Source: Aradus depressus (lineage: Eukaryota; Arthropoda; Insecta; Hemiptera; Aradidae). From it: a stretch of 64,000 bases of DNA. Below are positions 36,901 to 41,099 of this stretch, piece after piece (within the stretch, counting starts at the first letter, position 1; every line of letters begins with the position of its first letter). The position numbers and the translations under genes were made by a program. Location: the NCBI GenBank assembly GCA_963662175.1, contig OY759221.1:22493027-22557026 (forward strand), read 5' to 3'. The notes beneath the pieces were generated by a model that worked only from the letters and a program-made list of their open reading frames with translations, was not told the DNA's origin and did not search any database.

Positions 36901-39789
36901 TTATTTTGTTACTTTGTACCCTGATGTTTTAAGATTTTGCTAGTTACCTTTCATTATTTATATGATCAAAAAGTTCCAAGACTGATTTTTCAAAAATGTA
37001 TAAGTTATTGGACATTGTCCCCTTCAAAGTACTCTCCTTGGGAAGCTACACATTTTTCCCACCGCCGTTTCCACTGCTGGAAGGACCCTGAGAACTCACC
37101 TTCTGGAATGCTGTTCAGCTCCTCCAGCAATTTTTCTTTAATTTCGTCAGTTGAGTAAAATCTCTGCCCTTTTAAGGGTCTCTTGAGTTTCGGAAACAGA
37201 AAAAAGTCCGCAGGGGCCAGGTCTGGTGTGCAGGGGGCTGAGGGATGACCGCCATAGCGTTTTTTGTGCAATGCGCGTTGTCATGGTGCAGCACCCATTC
37301 CCCATTTCGCCACAGCTCAGTTCTCTTCCTCCTCACAGCTTCACGCAAATGTCTCAGGGTTTCAAGGTAACGAAAACGATTAATTGTCTCACCTCGTGGA
37401 AGAAATTCCTAGTAGATAACACCCTTCCAGTCGAACAAAACAGTATGCATGACCTTGACATTTGATTTGACTTGACGAGCTTCTTTGAACCTCATGTATC
37501 ACTTATGACGCCCTGATCGACTCAGACATTCATCTCCAAAAGCCTCTTGAAACATCTGGAAAGTTTCTGTAAAAGTTTTACCCAACTTCACACTAAACTT
37601 GACACAAACGCGTTGCTCTTCTTTTTGATTCTTCTGACAAAAGATCACAAAATAGTCAAACATGAAAAACTTGTTTCACAAAAACATCTGTTACTTCACA
37701 ACAAAGTAGGTTGTTGAGAATTTACAAAAAGAGCTGAGCTCAGGAAGAATCGCAACAACTAATACTGCCAATCGTACCGCTCTCCGACGCTCCGTTGGCG
37801 CCCAATCAAAAAAGTTCTGGAACTTTTTGATCACCCTAATGAATATATACATTTATGGATATGGCACTGATGATGACACTATTACTATAATGTCGTGATT
37901 GATTCAATCAAATATATAAACAATATTTGTGTATTGTTGCTGAGCAGAGTGCAACTGTGCAGTACCTGCTAGATGCTGGGGTACCTGCAGAGAAGCTAAT
38001 TCTAGGAGTCCCCATGTATGGCCGTACCTTCGTTCTCAAGACTGACTCCGCAGCGCCCCGGTTCGGAGAGGAAGCTATCCCAGATCAAGGCTTCCAGGGA
38101 CCCTTCACCCGCACCAATGGATTCCTTGGATATAATGAGGTATTTATCCAATTGTTTATTACTATTATTTTTTTCAAATTACGTTTCTATAAGAATAATG
38201 AAAAATATATGTATTGTTTTTTTTTTAATTATTATTACAGATATGTAATGAATTCAAAACTGGTAACTGGAGCGTACACTGGGATAACACCAGTCTTACA
38301 CCGTTTGCGATCAGCGGAAATAAATTTATAACATACGATGACGAAGCCAGCATAGTTCATAAGGTAAACTGTTTAAAATTGTATTTAAAAGATTTATATA
38401 GAAACAATATTTATTTATATTAGTTGCAAATGTAAATTCCACAAATTCTAAAACTAGTATTTGTTCATATATATATATATTTGAAATTAGTGTCCTTATG
38501 AAATTAAATATCTATCAGTCAATTTAACCAATATAAATTTACAATTATAAAACTTCCCATTTTTTTGAAAGCAATAGATGAAAATGTGCTAAACTCTCTA
38601 GGATGTTCAAAATTATGAATTCATCTACCCTATTTTCGCTATATAATTCCTAAAAAGCAGCCCCAGAGTGTCCCTAGAAAAGCATATTAGCATGCTTATT
38701 CATTAAGAAATGTAATACTCTACAACTTTTTTGATGTTAGAATCCAGTTATTTAACAAATTTAAAGTATAAAATTGTTTTCTTGGGGGTTTTTGACAATG
38801 ATTCTATAAGGGAGCTTTCCCGGAGCTGTAGTTATGAGAACGTTTTGTCCAAGATTTCATTATCTATAAAATGCACAGGTCTCTATCATTCAAGTGTCGC
38901 CACCCTGGCCGTTGTACAATTCTACACCATGTATTCGTCCCTCCTCATAAGTATCAATTTTTTCTGCACAGATATTGTGAAACATGTAATACAAAATAAA
39001 GAAAAAAGTATTTATTTTTTTTAAATACTGTCTATTTCACAGAACGTATATAATATATGAGAGTATTGCTATCATCTTCAGCCACGACCTAACAAATACT
39101 GGAAAAATAGTGGAAGTTCAACAAGTTCATATTCCATCCCTTCTCCCAGCCCTTACGGGGGTTTTCCTGACCTTTTTTCTGTACAGTAATGTCAAAAACA
39201 TTAAAAAATCAAATTTCGTCTCAAATTGAAATGTCAATATGAAAAATTGAAATAGTATCAGTGCTGATTAAAATACAAATATATATGTACGATTATATAT
39301 AAATGAATCAAAGATGACAATAATAAATATATGAGTAAAAATATAGTTATGAGAAATTAAGTACAGAGACTGGTGGAGGATTATATTATTGGCGATAAAA
39401 GGAGTGAATTTTTGAGATTGGTCTAATTTTTCATACAATTTCCTTTTTGTATTGCTCTGTTTATTTTCAGTTGTCTCAGTGAGTTGAGTAATGTACTTCT
39501 CATATATTAATGTTTGCTTCAGGTGCGCCAGTTGCCTCTAGACATCGCTGGTGTCATGACCTGGTCTGTGGACACTGATGACTTCAGAGGTGACTGCAGC
39601 CCCCCTGGCTCTCCCTTCACCAGCCACCCCCTGCTCCGGGCTATCGTGGCCTCTCTTCAGACCACCACCGCAGGTCCAGGCAGGGGAGACGCCACACCTC
39701 CAGCAGCTCCTGGCGGGGCATCCTCTCACCTCCATTCTCCAGTTTGGTTCAGCGTTATTCCTTTCGTCATTCTCGCATCTATTTATTAA
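6949..39789 (+). CDS. GH18 endochitinase, single-domain, 8 coding exons
   Basis: Exons: 6949-7012, 27803-28000, 28668-28827, 30064-30160, 32466-32675, 37948-38139, 38241-38363, 39523-39789. All junctions are GT-AG with matching phases, giving 436 residues. Exon 1 encodes a signal peptide ([15 protein letters not shown]). The GH18 barrel then shows [26 protein letters not shown], the catalytic [11 protein letters not shown] (acid E153), MAYDYHG (about 216), GVPMYGRTF (263-271) and [12 protein letters not shown] (about 358). All acidic catalytic residues are present, so it should hydrolyse chitin, unlike inactive IDGF-type relatives. There is no chitin-binding domain. The protein ends in a Pro/Gly/Ser linker and a hydrophobic tail ([14 protein letters not shown]), suggesting GPI or membrane attachment. 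It may be a Cht2-like or other single-domain insect chitinase; I cannot fix the group. Exon 1 is the least certain, 20.8 kb from exon 2. Confidence 0.93.
7013..7740. other. start of chitinase intron 1, unremarkable
   Basis: This follows the donor GTGAGT at 7013. It is AT-rich, with no gene or recognised repeat up to about 7740. Confidence 0.5.
7754..7787 (-). repeat. hammerhead-like hairpin motif
   Basis: On the minus strand this reads TGATGT, a TGCAC...GTGCA hairpin, then TCCGAAACAATAAAG. It has the same layout as the Penelope-associated copies at 60091 and 48466, but lacks a strict CTGANGA. Confidence 0.4.
7830..9020 (+). repeat. satellite-like array, about 163-bp unit
   Basis: The anchor GGCAGTGCAC recurs at 8091, 8253, 8417 and 8580, so the core period is 162-164 bp. 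Each unit contains two related halves, each with a GCACCTGACYTTYATTTA block and an AATTAAACTT block, so the array arose from a shorter (about 80 bp) repeat. The outer units (7830-8050 and 8640-9020) are degenerate. The array lies in chitinase intron 1. Confidence 0.85.
9538..9756 (-). mobile_element. SINE1 copy, degenerate
   Basis: Recognisable reversed SINE1 body: TTGTGACTCGTACCCATGCT, GTGATGGACATGAGCTCGAC and ACTACCTGACATCGCTCAAA. Many substitutions and a missing head mark it as old. Confidence 0.65.
10407..10440 (-). mobile_element. SINE1 tail fragment
   Basis: TGTGACTCATGGCCAGGCTT matches only the reversed end of SINE1. Confidence 0.5.
10797..10830 (-). repeat. hammerhead-like hairpin motif
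   Basis: On the minus strand the sequence is CTGAAGA, A, stem GGCA-loop-TGCC, AAAAGC. It keeps CTGANGA and the hairpin, but has AAAA in place of GAAA. Confidence 0.35.
10984..11212 (-). mobile_element. SINE1 copy, head missing
   Basis: The reversed SINE1 starts with GGTTTTATGACTCATGCCCG and stops at the internal GTTTATTTTACC segment. A short deletion removes the TTAACTACGAGGT block. Confidence 0.85.
11282..11567 (-). mobile_element. SINE1 copy
   Basis: Reversed copy from TTGTGACTCATGCCCGGGCT to a degraded head (GAGCTGCCAGC). The box B region reads GGTTTCGAACC. It differs from the younger copies by small deletions. Confidence 0.82.
11937..12260. repeat. Penelope-related repeat with stacked hairpins and G-run
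   Basis: Two hairpins lie side by side. CTCGATGA..TCATCGAG is near 11937-11961. An 18-bp perfect stem, GACCTATGATCGCACCAA with its complement, lies at 11971-12018 around an 11-base loop. A minus-strand CTGAAGA motif follows, then a run of about 21 G near 12050-12071. The sequence continues into a tail (GATCTCTGCCAAGAAAATAAAAATGAAAGC) that is alignable with 16800-18140, so both belong to one dispersed family. Confidence 0.5.
12340..12635 (+). repeat. tandem repeat, 62-bp unit
   Basis: CGCTATCT starts at 12346, 12405, 12467 and 12529, and again in altered form near 12590. Each unit carries AAGAGCCCACTGGTCCAATA and AATCAATGTAAACAGCATT. There are about five copies, the last diverged. It lies in chitinase intron 1. 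Confidence 0.88.
12640..13330. other. intron 1 stretch, nothing recognised
   Basis: No open frame with familiar residues, terminal repeat or tandem repeat was found. Part of it (12960-13090) is less AT-rich than the surroundings. Confidence 0.45.
13339..13970 (+). mobile_element. hAT element, internally deleted, with 8-bp TSD
   Basis: The ends are CAGTGCAGGATTTA and, reversed, CAAGGCCGGATTTAGA, typical hAT termini with GGGCC-rich subterminal sequence. An exact 8-bp duplication, ATTATATG, flanks it (13331-13338 and 13971-13978), as hAT transposases produce. A plus-strand fragment (13525-13658) resembles the C-terminal dimerisation end of hAT transposases ([20 protein letters not shown]). The rest of the transposase is gone, so it is non-autonomous. 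Confidence 0.88.
14193..14531 (-). mobile_element. SINE1, full length
   Basis: The reversed copy runs from TTATTGCGACTCATGTCCGG to TGAGCTACCGGCGCC. Box B is GGTTTCGAACCC. AAAATATTTGAGT occurs on both sides (before 14193 and at 14532-14544) and is a plausible target-site duplication. Confidence 0.88.
14600..14875. mobile_element. SINE2 body, inverted pair
   Basis: The left half (reversed) and right half (forward) both carry the SINE2 body, with CAAATTCATT / AATGAATTTG and the end GATCTGTAAAAATGTAGTGA. Together they form a head-to-head inverted pair. No tRNA-like head remains. Confidence 0.55.
15100..15400 (+). repeat. dispersed repeat B, partial copy
   Basis: It shares GTCGGTGAATCA, CTTCCCCAGAACGAA, CCCCCTTCCCTTTGGCCGAT and TTCATTCTATCGGGAGT with copies at 28930-29545, 44690-45570 and elsewhere. 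This unclassified family is among the most frequent in the window. It is non-coding in every copy I read. Confidence 0.6.
15397..15610. mobile_element. SINE1 tail fragment plus Penelope-like end fragment
   Basis: 15397-15424 matches the forward end of SINE1 (GTTAAAGCCCGGGCATGAGT). Immediately after, 15436-15464 holds a minus-strand CTGAAGA, stem GGTA-GCAA-TGCC, GAAAGTACT motif, followed by a stretch alignable with 60119-60160 and 39080-39130 (ACTTAACAAATTCTGAATGAAAGTTCAAC). Confidence 0.55.
15960..16410 (-). repeat. dispersed repeat B, copy
   Basis: Blocks in order: TCGGTCAGAAATTCGAAGTT, CTGTGTGTGTTTGTGAACACGATAA, GAATGAATGTATCGACACGAAAT, ATCGGCCAAAGGG and GTCGTTGTAATGAAT. The order is the reverse of the copy at 28930-29545. 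Confidence 0.6.
16418..16500. repeat. AAT/AGT trinucleotide microsatellite
   Basis: A run of TAA/TAG triplets with occasional interruptions. Confidence 0.85.
16725..18140. repeat. Penelope-related repeat interrupted by Tigger-like element
   Basis: The left part (16785-16820, minus) contains CTGATGA, a perfect GACGT-AAGG-ACGTC stem, then CCGAACC, a hammerhead-like layout. The right part (17969-18140) ends in CTGCCTAAAAAATAAAAATG, alignable with 12230-12260. The element at 17040-17966 divides the two. The repeat is AT-rich and codes for nothing recognised. Confidence 0.45.
17040..17966. mobile_element. Tigger/pogo-like element, non-autonomous
   Basis: Terminal repeats CAGTAGACTCTCCCTTATCC and, reversed, CAGTAAACTCTCCCTTATCC are bordered by TA on both sides. 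The ends resemble Tigger/pogo ends (CAGTAgACTCTCcCTTATCCG). A minus-strand fragment near 17380-17470 ([20 protein letters not shown]) could be the last trace of a transposase C-terminus. No DDE domain is left. Confidence 0.8.
18150..18440. other. GC-richer non-coding segment of unknown nature
   Basis: Several short overlapping frames exist on both strands, but none looks like a known protein and none has a second copy in the window that I could find. I do not call a gene here. Confidence 0.35.
18540..19150 (+). repeat. dispersed repeat D with internal tandem units
   Basis: The block GGGTTTTCGAGG(A)TGCTGA followed by ACACGAAT and CAGCTGTCAAAAA(C/T)GCTG occurs three times (about 18754, 18924 and 19052). 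The upstream part (ACCCGTGCCCCAAGCGATT) and one unit recur at 28190-28425 (ACCCGTGCCCCACGGCATTT, ACAGCTGTCAAAAACGCCG). Confidence 0.6.
19262..20492 (-). mobile_element. SINE1 split by a piggyBac-like insertion
   Basis: The reversed SINE1 begins near 19262, reaches the conserved CCATCGCTTAA at 19437, is interrupted, and resumes at 20354 with TTAACGTCTCATCC. It continues to the head (CACTGAGCTATCGGCGCC, ending near 20490). The two halves together make one normal SINE1 with the TTAA duplicated. Confidence 0.9.
19438..20353. mobile_element. piggyBac-like element, 916 bp, TTAA target
   Basis: The ends are CCCTCCTAATACCATGTG and, reversed, CCCTCCTAATACCACATG, with 14 identical terminal bases. TTAA flanks both sides (19434-19437 and 20354-20357), and the uninterrupted SINE1 consensus has one TTAA there. 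Both are hallmarks of piggyBac-superfamily insertion. The motif ATACCACGTGGGGT repeats inside (near 19471 and 20131), and the right end carries a GGGGTC..GACCCC palindrome. A minus-strand frame near 19720-19850 is rich in acidic residues, like a piggyBac transposase N-terminus. No catalytic domain is present, so this is a non-autonomous derivative. Confidence 0.83.
20740..20890 (+). mobile_element. LINE/SINE 3' tail-like sequence
   Basis: GGTTCACCCTGAAAATTTTG, GTCAAACGGTTTGAGCGTCA and ACAACAAACAGACAGAAAAC follow the pattern of RTE-type LINE and SINE 3' tails common in arthropods. The 5' limit is not visible. Confidence 0.4.
21050..21692. repeat. inverted repeat-B arms around a 36-bp minisatellite
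   Basis: The left arm (about 21113-21244) and right arm (about 21556-21692) are inverted copies of repeat B. Shared blocks are GGTAGGGAGGTATTAGG, GGCTTAACACAAA and CAGTATACTGTACG / CAATATACTGTACG. The loop (21255-21560) is a minisatellite of about eight units carrying CATAAAGCCCCTCTCATCCC and CCTCCTCCCGTTCA, period 36 bp. It lies in chitinase intron 1. Confidence 0.75.
22151..22503 (-). mobile_element. SINE1, full length with 13-bp TSD
   Basis: AGAAATTTTATAT occurs exactly at 22138-22150 and 22504-22516, giving a clean target-site duplication. Between them the reversed SINE1 runs from AGGTTAGGTTTTATGAATCA to GAGTTACCGGCGCC. The internal GTTTATTTTACC / GATAAAATAAAC hairpin is intact. Confidence 0.93.
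22585..22801 (-). mobile_element. SINE1 copy, degenerate
   Basis: Reversed SINE1 blocks GGGTAGGGGTCTTTAACGAG, GACATTGTACAGGCTCAGG and GAGCTACCGGC are recognisable. The 3' portion is absent and there are many substitutions. Confidence 0.75.
23108..23355 (-). mobile_element. SINE1 copy with internal deletion
   Basis: It begins TGTGACTCTTGCCCGGGCTT and passes to CCTGACATCGTACAGGCTCG. It then jumps over the CGTCCCATCC...TTTACC part directly to the box-B side of the head (TGAACCCGCAATCTTGAGCT). Confidence 0.8.
23455..23712 (-). mobile_element. SINE2, near full length
   Basis: Reverse orientation. The head lies at 23630-23712, with GGGTTCGAATCCCGTCC as box B and GTGGCCGTGCGGGCTAGAG at the 5' end. 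The body runs to TGATCTGTAAAAGTGTGGTT and the tail TAAGAAAGTCCTGTTATGGC. It is the best copy for defining this second tRNA-derived SINE family. Confidence 0.75.
23725..24080. repeat. dispersed repeat C, copy 2
   Basis: See 5250-5690: the same block order, including ATATCTCGCAAACC, CTTTCATTTGTAAAGAGTTTT and TTTTTAAGTTAGAG. Confidence 0.55.
24515..24720 (-). repeat. dispersed repeat B, partial copy
   Basis: TCGATCAGAAATTCTATG, CTGTGAACACGATAACTCCC and ATAGAATGAATGTATC identify the family; the pyrimidine-rich half is missing. Confidence 0.55.
24990..25735 (+). repeat. compound tandem repeat, GGATAAGG/GGAGATAAAGG
   Basis: The anchor GGGAAGGGAGATAAAGGAGG occurs seven times at alternating spacings of about 120 and about 70 bp, so long and short units are interleaved. 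The sequence between anchors carries GGCTGAATGACCCTGGAGA and GGAGTTAGCCTGGATAAGG. It is purine-rich on the plus strand. The open frame at 25105-25293 is only a by-product of the repeat. Confidence 0.87.
25740..26100. other. intron 1 stretch, nothing recognised
   Basis: Moderate GC content, no repeat partner in the window and no protein-like frame. Confidence 0.4.
26100..26222 (-). mobile_element. SINE1 fragment, degenerate
   Basis: TTATTGTGACTCATATCCTG and TACTACCAAAGCGCTCTTTC identify a reversed, shortened SINE1. Confidence 0.65.
26815..26965 (-). repeat. dispersed repeat E, copy
   Basis: This is the reverse complement of 58330-58500. Shared features are GACCGTCAGAG, AAGTCTCGTTGAT, GCGCAGCGCACACACA and CTGTGATGTCAGCTG. 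The class is unknown. Confidence 0.5.
27140..27800. other. sequence upstream of chitinase exon 2
   Basis: The part at 27140-27240 is GC-rich, and a perfect donor-like AAAG/GTGAGT lies near 27410, so an unrecognised exon cannot be excluded. No translated frame resembles a chitinase or another protein I know. From 27430 to the acceptor at 27802 it is plain AT-rich intron. Confidence 0.35.
28190..28425 (+). repeat. dispersed repeat D, copy
   Basis: It shares ACCCGTGCCCCACGGCATTT, GAGAACACGAATTTGACGTC and ACAGCTGTCAAAAACGCCGT with 18540-19150. It lies in chitinase intron 2. Confidence 0.55.
28930..29545 (+). repeat. dispersed repeat B, longest copy
   Basis: It runs from ATCGGTGAATCACCGGCAAT and CTTCCCCAGCAAGAATTAA, through CCCCCTCTCCTTTTGCTGAT, TCATTAGAACGATAG and ATTGTATCGGGAGTTATCTT, to TTTTTTGAATCAGGAGGTCG and AACTTCCGTTTGTTTTGCTG. 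Within it the middle unit repeats twice, as in the tandem array at 45060-45560. It is in chitinase intron 3. Confidence 0.6.
29551..29899 (+). mobile_element. SINE1, full length, with TSD
   Basis: TATAAAAACAGG occurs exactly before (29539-29550) and after (29900-29911). The copy begins with the tRNA-like head GGCGCCGGTAGCTCAGTGGT (box A) and a GGTTTCGAAACCC box B. The body holds the hairpin GTTTATTTTATC / GGTAAAATAAAC and ends GCATGAGTCATAATAACTAA. Polymerase III transcription from the head is expected for this class. It is in chitinase intron 3 and is the reference copy for the family. Confidence 0.93.
30322..30661 (-). mobile_element. SINE1, full length, with TSD
   Basis: TCAATATATTATTA flanks it on both sides (30308-30321 and 30662-30675). 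It is a reversed copy nearly identical in layout to 22151-22503 and looks young. It is in chitinase intron 4. Confidence 0.92.
31177..31507 (+). mobile_element. SINE1, full length
   Basis: A forward copy from GCGCCGGTAGCTCAGTGGCA to CGTGAATCATAATAACTAG, with modest divergence. A second, isolated head fragment (GGGCTGGTAGCTCAGTAT) lies just upstream near 31055. It is in chitinase intron 4. Confidence 0.9.
31845..32362 (+). mobile_element. RTE-like LINE/SINE 3' sequence
   Basis: It begins with the familiar AATACCCGGCGTTGCCCGG. It includes two copies of TTTGAGTTACAAAGATTGCG with GGATGCTGGGATGGACCAG, and ends AGCGGTACAACGCACAGACA..TTTATATATATGA. This is typical of non-coding RTE-related elements in arthropods. 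The internal duplication has a spacing of about 120 bp. It is in chitinase intron 4, just upstream of exon 5. Confidence 0.6.
32932..33870 (+). mobile_element. Ginger-like DNA transposon, internally deleted
   Basis: The terminal inverted repeats TGTTACTGTTAATTTGATAA are identical for at least 20 bases and are flanked by TATA (32928-32931, 33871-33874). A 4-bp duplication and TGT..ACA ends fit Ginger elements. A 99-residue plus-strand frame (33302-33601) ends in a cysteine cluster, [19 protein letters not shown] and then [14 protein letters not shown]. It resembles the C-terminal Cys-rich tail of retrovirus-like integrase-type Ginger/KRBA2 transposases; the catalytic core is missing. Subterminal sequence repeats ATTAACTGGTTATTATACA-like motifs many times. 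It is in chitinase intron 5. Confidence 0.7.
34241..35785 (+). pseudogene. Tc1 transposase, broken
   Basis: 34241-34603 encodes the paired helix-turn-helix DNA-binding part ([40 protein letters not shown]). After a shift of frame the protein fades near 34670, where foreign sequence (a SINE1 fragment and about 400 bp) is inserted. It resumes at about 35200 with the catalytic region: [12 protein letters not shown], the second catalytic aspartate in [10 protein letters not shown], then [17 protein letters not shown] with the glutamate. The spacing is that of DD34E Tc1 enzymes. An 8-C run near 35570 carries one extra base, shifting the frame just before the last motif. The first aspartate region is degraded. 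The protein is not functional. Confidence 0.88.
34682..34770 (+). mobile_element. SINE1 fragment inside the Tc1 element
   Basis: GAGGTAAAATAAACTTAAGC through GAGCCTGTACGATGTCAGGT matches the middle of SINE1 only. Confidence 0.8.
36100..36616. mobile_element. short TA-flanked MITE
   Basis: The ends TGTGTACCATTTGGGAAAAA and, reversed, TTGTGTACCATTTGGGAAAA are inverted repeats of about 20 bases beside TA dinucleotides. The interior repeats CTTATCTAGTTxxT motifs. No coding capacity was found. Confidence 0.6.
36735..36762 (-). repeat. hammerhead-like hairpin motif
   Basis: On the minus strand the sequence is CTGATGA, TGT, stem CGCA-GT-TGCG, TT, GAAAAC. It is closely similar to the plus-strand motif at 56685-56712, so the two are likely copies of one repeat. 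Confidence 0.45.
36963..37836 (-). mobile_element. mariner element, internally deleted
   Basis: The ends TGATCAAAAAGTTCC (left) and TGATCAAAAAGTTCC (right, reversed) are inverted repeats. On the minus strand the N-terminal transposase part ([20 protein letters not shown]..) at about 37663-37480 is joined to a later part by a deletion. Then come LHHDNA with the second catalytic aspartate and, in another frame, [20 protein letters not shown] with the third, the mariner DD34D pattern. Length is about 870 bp against about 1.3 kb for intact elements. The frameshift lies between HHDNA and PDLAP. Confidence 0.87.
37840..37947 (+). other. intron tail before chitinase exon 6
   Basis: It contains GGCACTGATGATGACAC, a degenerate relative of the motif at 56685, directly after the mariner end, then the acceptor GCTGAGCAG for exon 6. 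Confidence 0.35.
38364..39049. other. first part of chitinase intron 7
   Basis: AT-rich, with no recognised feature before the Penelope-like remnant at 39050. Confidence 0.4.
39050..39500 (-). mobile_element. Penelope-like element end, remnant
   Basis: It is alignable with 60080-60480: GCTATCATCTTCAGCCACGA, CTGTACAGTAATGTC, GATGACAATAATAAATATATGA, GGCGATAAAAGGAGTGA and CAATTTCCTTTTTGTA appear in the same order. Only the 3' terminal part of the element is present. It stops about 20 bases before the acceptor of chitinase exon 8. Confidence 0.7.
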
Positions 39790-39848
39790 CTTTGTTATTT
39801 TCTGACTTATCGACTTGGAGAAGGGCTGTCAGTAACTTGTCTCTCACA

Positions 39849-39854
39849 AATAAA
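39849..39854 (+). terminator. poly(A) signal of chitinase
   Basis: AATAAA lies 60 bases after the stop codon, the usual position for a short 3' UTR. Confidence 0.6.
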
Positions 39855-40069
39855 TTGAGTTAAATACATGAATATTGTTTCTCTTAATTGTTATAAGCCA
39901 TTGAAGTAGACATCCTCATTATTGTTAACAATACTTTCGTACAGAGAATGTTGAAGTAACCTCAACTTTGATGAAATAATTAAAGCAGAGAAAGAAAGAT
40001 TTCGATGAATCTTCGACAATATACTCAAGTTTCTATTCTCTTTCCAAACACTTATCCTTTTCAATCAAT

Positions 40070-40330
40070 TTGGCTGAAAATCCATGGGTTACCTTCACAA
40101 AATTTCGTGACAATACATCGGGAGTTATTAGTTTTTGAGTTGAACCCCACTTCCCTCCTCTAATATCCTCGTCCCCTTAGTATAAGTCTTCTTTATAAGG
40201 TTTTGGATACACATATACATTTTTTTGTCGATATATTCATACTATCCAGAGTTAGTGTCGATAGAGTGCAAAAACAGACGTTTTTTTTCATTTTTGGATT
40301 AGAGTTTTGAAAAACATGAATTTCTGGTAA
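40070..40330 (+). repeat. dispersed repeat B, partial copy
   Basis: ATTTGGCTGAAAATCCAT, TTTCGTGACAATACATCGGG, TCGTCCCCTTAG and TTTTTGGATTAGAGTTTTGA follow the repeat B order. Confidence 0.5.
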
Positions 40331-40379
40331 AAACTCAACATAACTTCCCCTATGTTTTCCTTAACTTGGAAAATAAGTT

Positions 40380-40780
40380 GCGGAGAATCCTCCCTCAGTA
40401 TCAGTTGCTTCCCTATTCCCATAGGGCTGCAAAGTTCTTGGACCACACATTTCTCTTCATTTAGGACCGCTTTCTTCCGTCCCGTTTCATAAGCTCGCCT
40501 TGGTAATCGCTGCGCATTCACTGTTTTGACTAATCGTGAGTCCTTCAATAGCTCCTCGTCATGTTCCTATCTTGTGTCGGCGACTTCCCTTCCGCACTTT
40601 TCTTGAGTCAGCAGTCAGTACTCCATGCGCTCTTTCATGACAGACAGTTCGGCAAAACTGATTAGTCAATGAGATTCGTCTTAATGGTGTGGTTACTCTA
40701 ACAGGCAAGCGAGAGTTATGGTTCCGAATACATTTTCGCGATCTGTGTCCATACAGTAATAAGAACAAAGATTGTTTAAC
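40380..40780. other. intergenic segment, unique, moderate GC
   Basis: No repeat partner and no convincing protein. Short frames on both strands overlap without recognisable motifs. Confidence 0.4.
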
Positions 40781-40957
40781 ATTTAATTGCCTAAATCCAA
40801 AATATATATATATAGTGTACCAAATTCGGCTTACTCCATCGTCAGCAAAAATTTCAACAATAACATATAAAGAGATATCAGTTCAGAAGACCATTGATAA
40901 ATGTCTTGCTATCATTTCTTGAAGTTTATGTTTAAACCCAAATATTTCATGGAACTA

Positions 40958-41095
40958 GACGTTATAAATATAATTTTTTGAGCAATTAGACGATATAAGT
41001 ATAATTTTTTGAGCAATTAGACGATATTAATATAATTTTTTGAGGAATTAGACGATATTAATATAATTTTTTGAGGAATTGGATGATATAAATGT
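40958..41095 (+). repeat. tandem repeat, 31-bp unit
   Basis: GACGAT recurs at 40989, 41020 and 41051 with ATAATTTTTTGAG between, and a diverged first and last unit. It lies between the two genes. Confidence 0.85.
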
Positions 41096-41099
41096 TAAA

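Noticed and set aside
39538..39735. minus-strand frame over chitinase exon 8
   Set aside because: Antisense shadow of a conserved exon.
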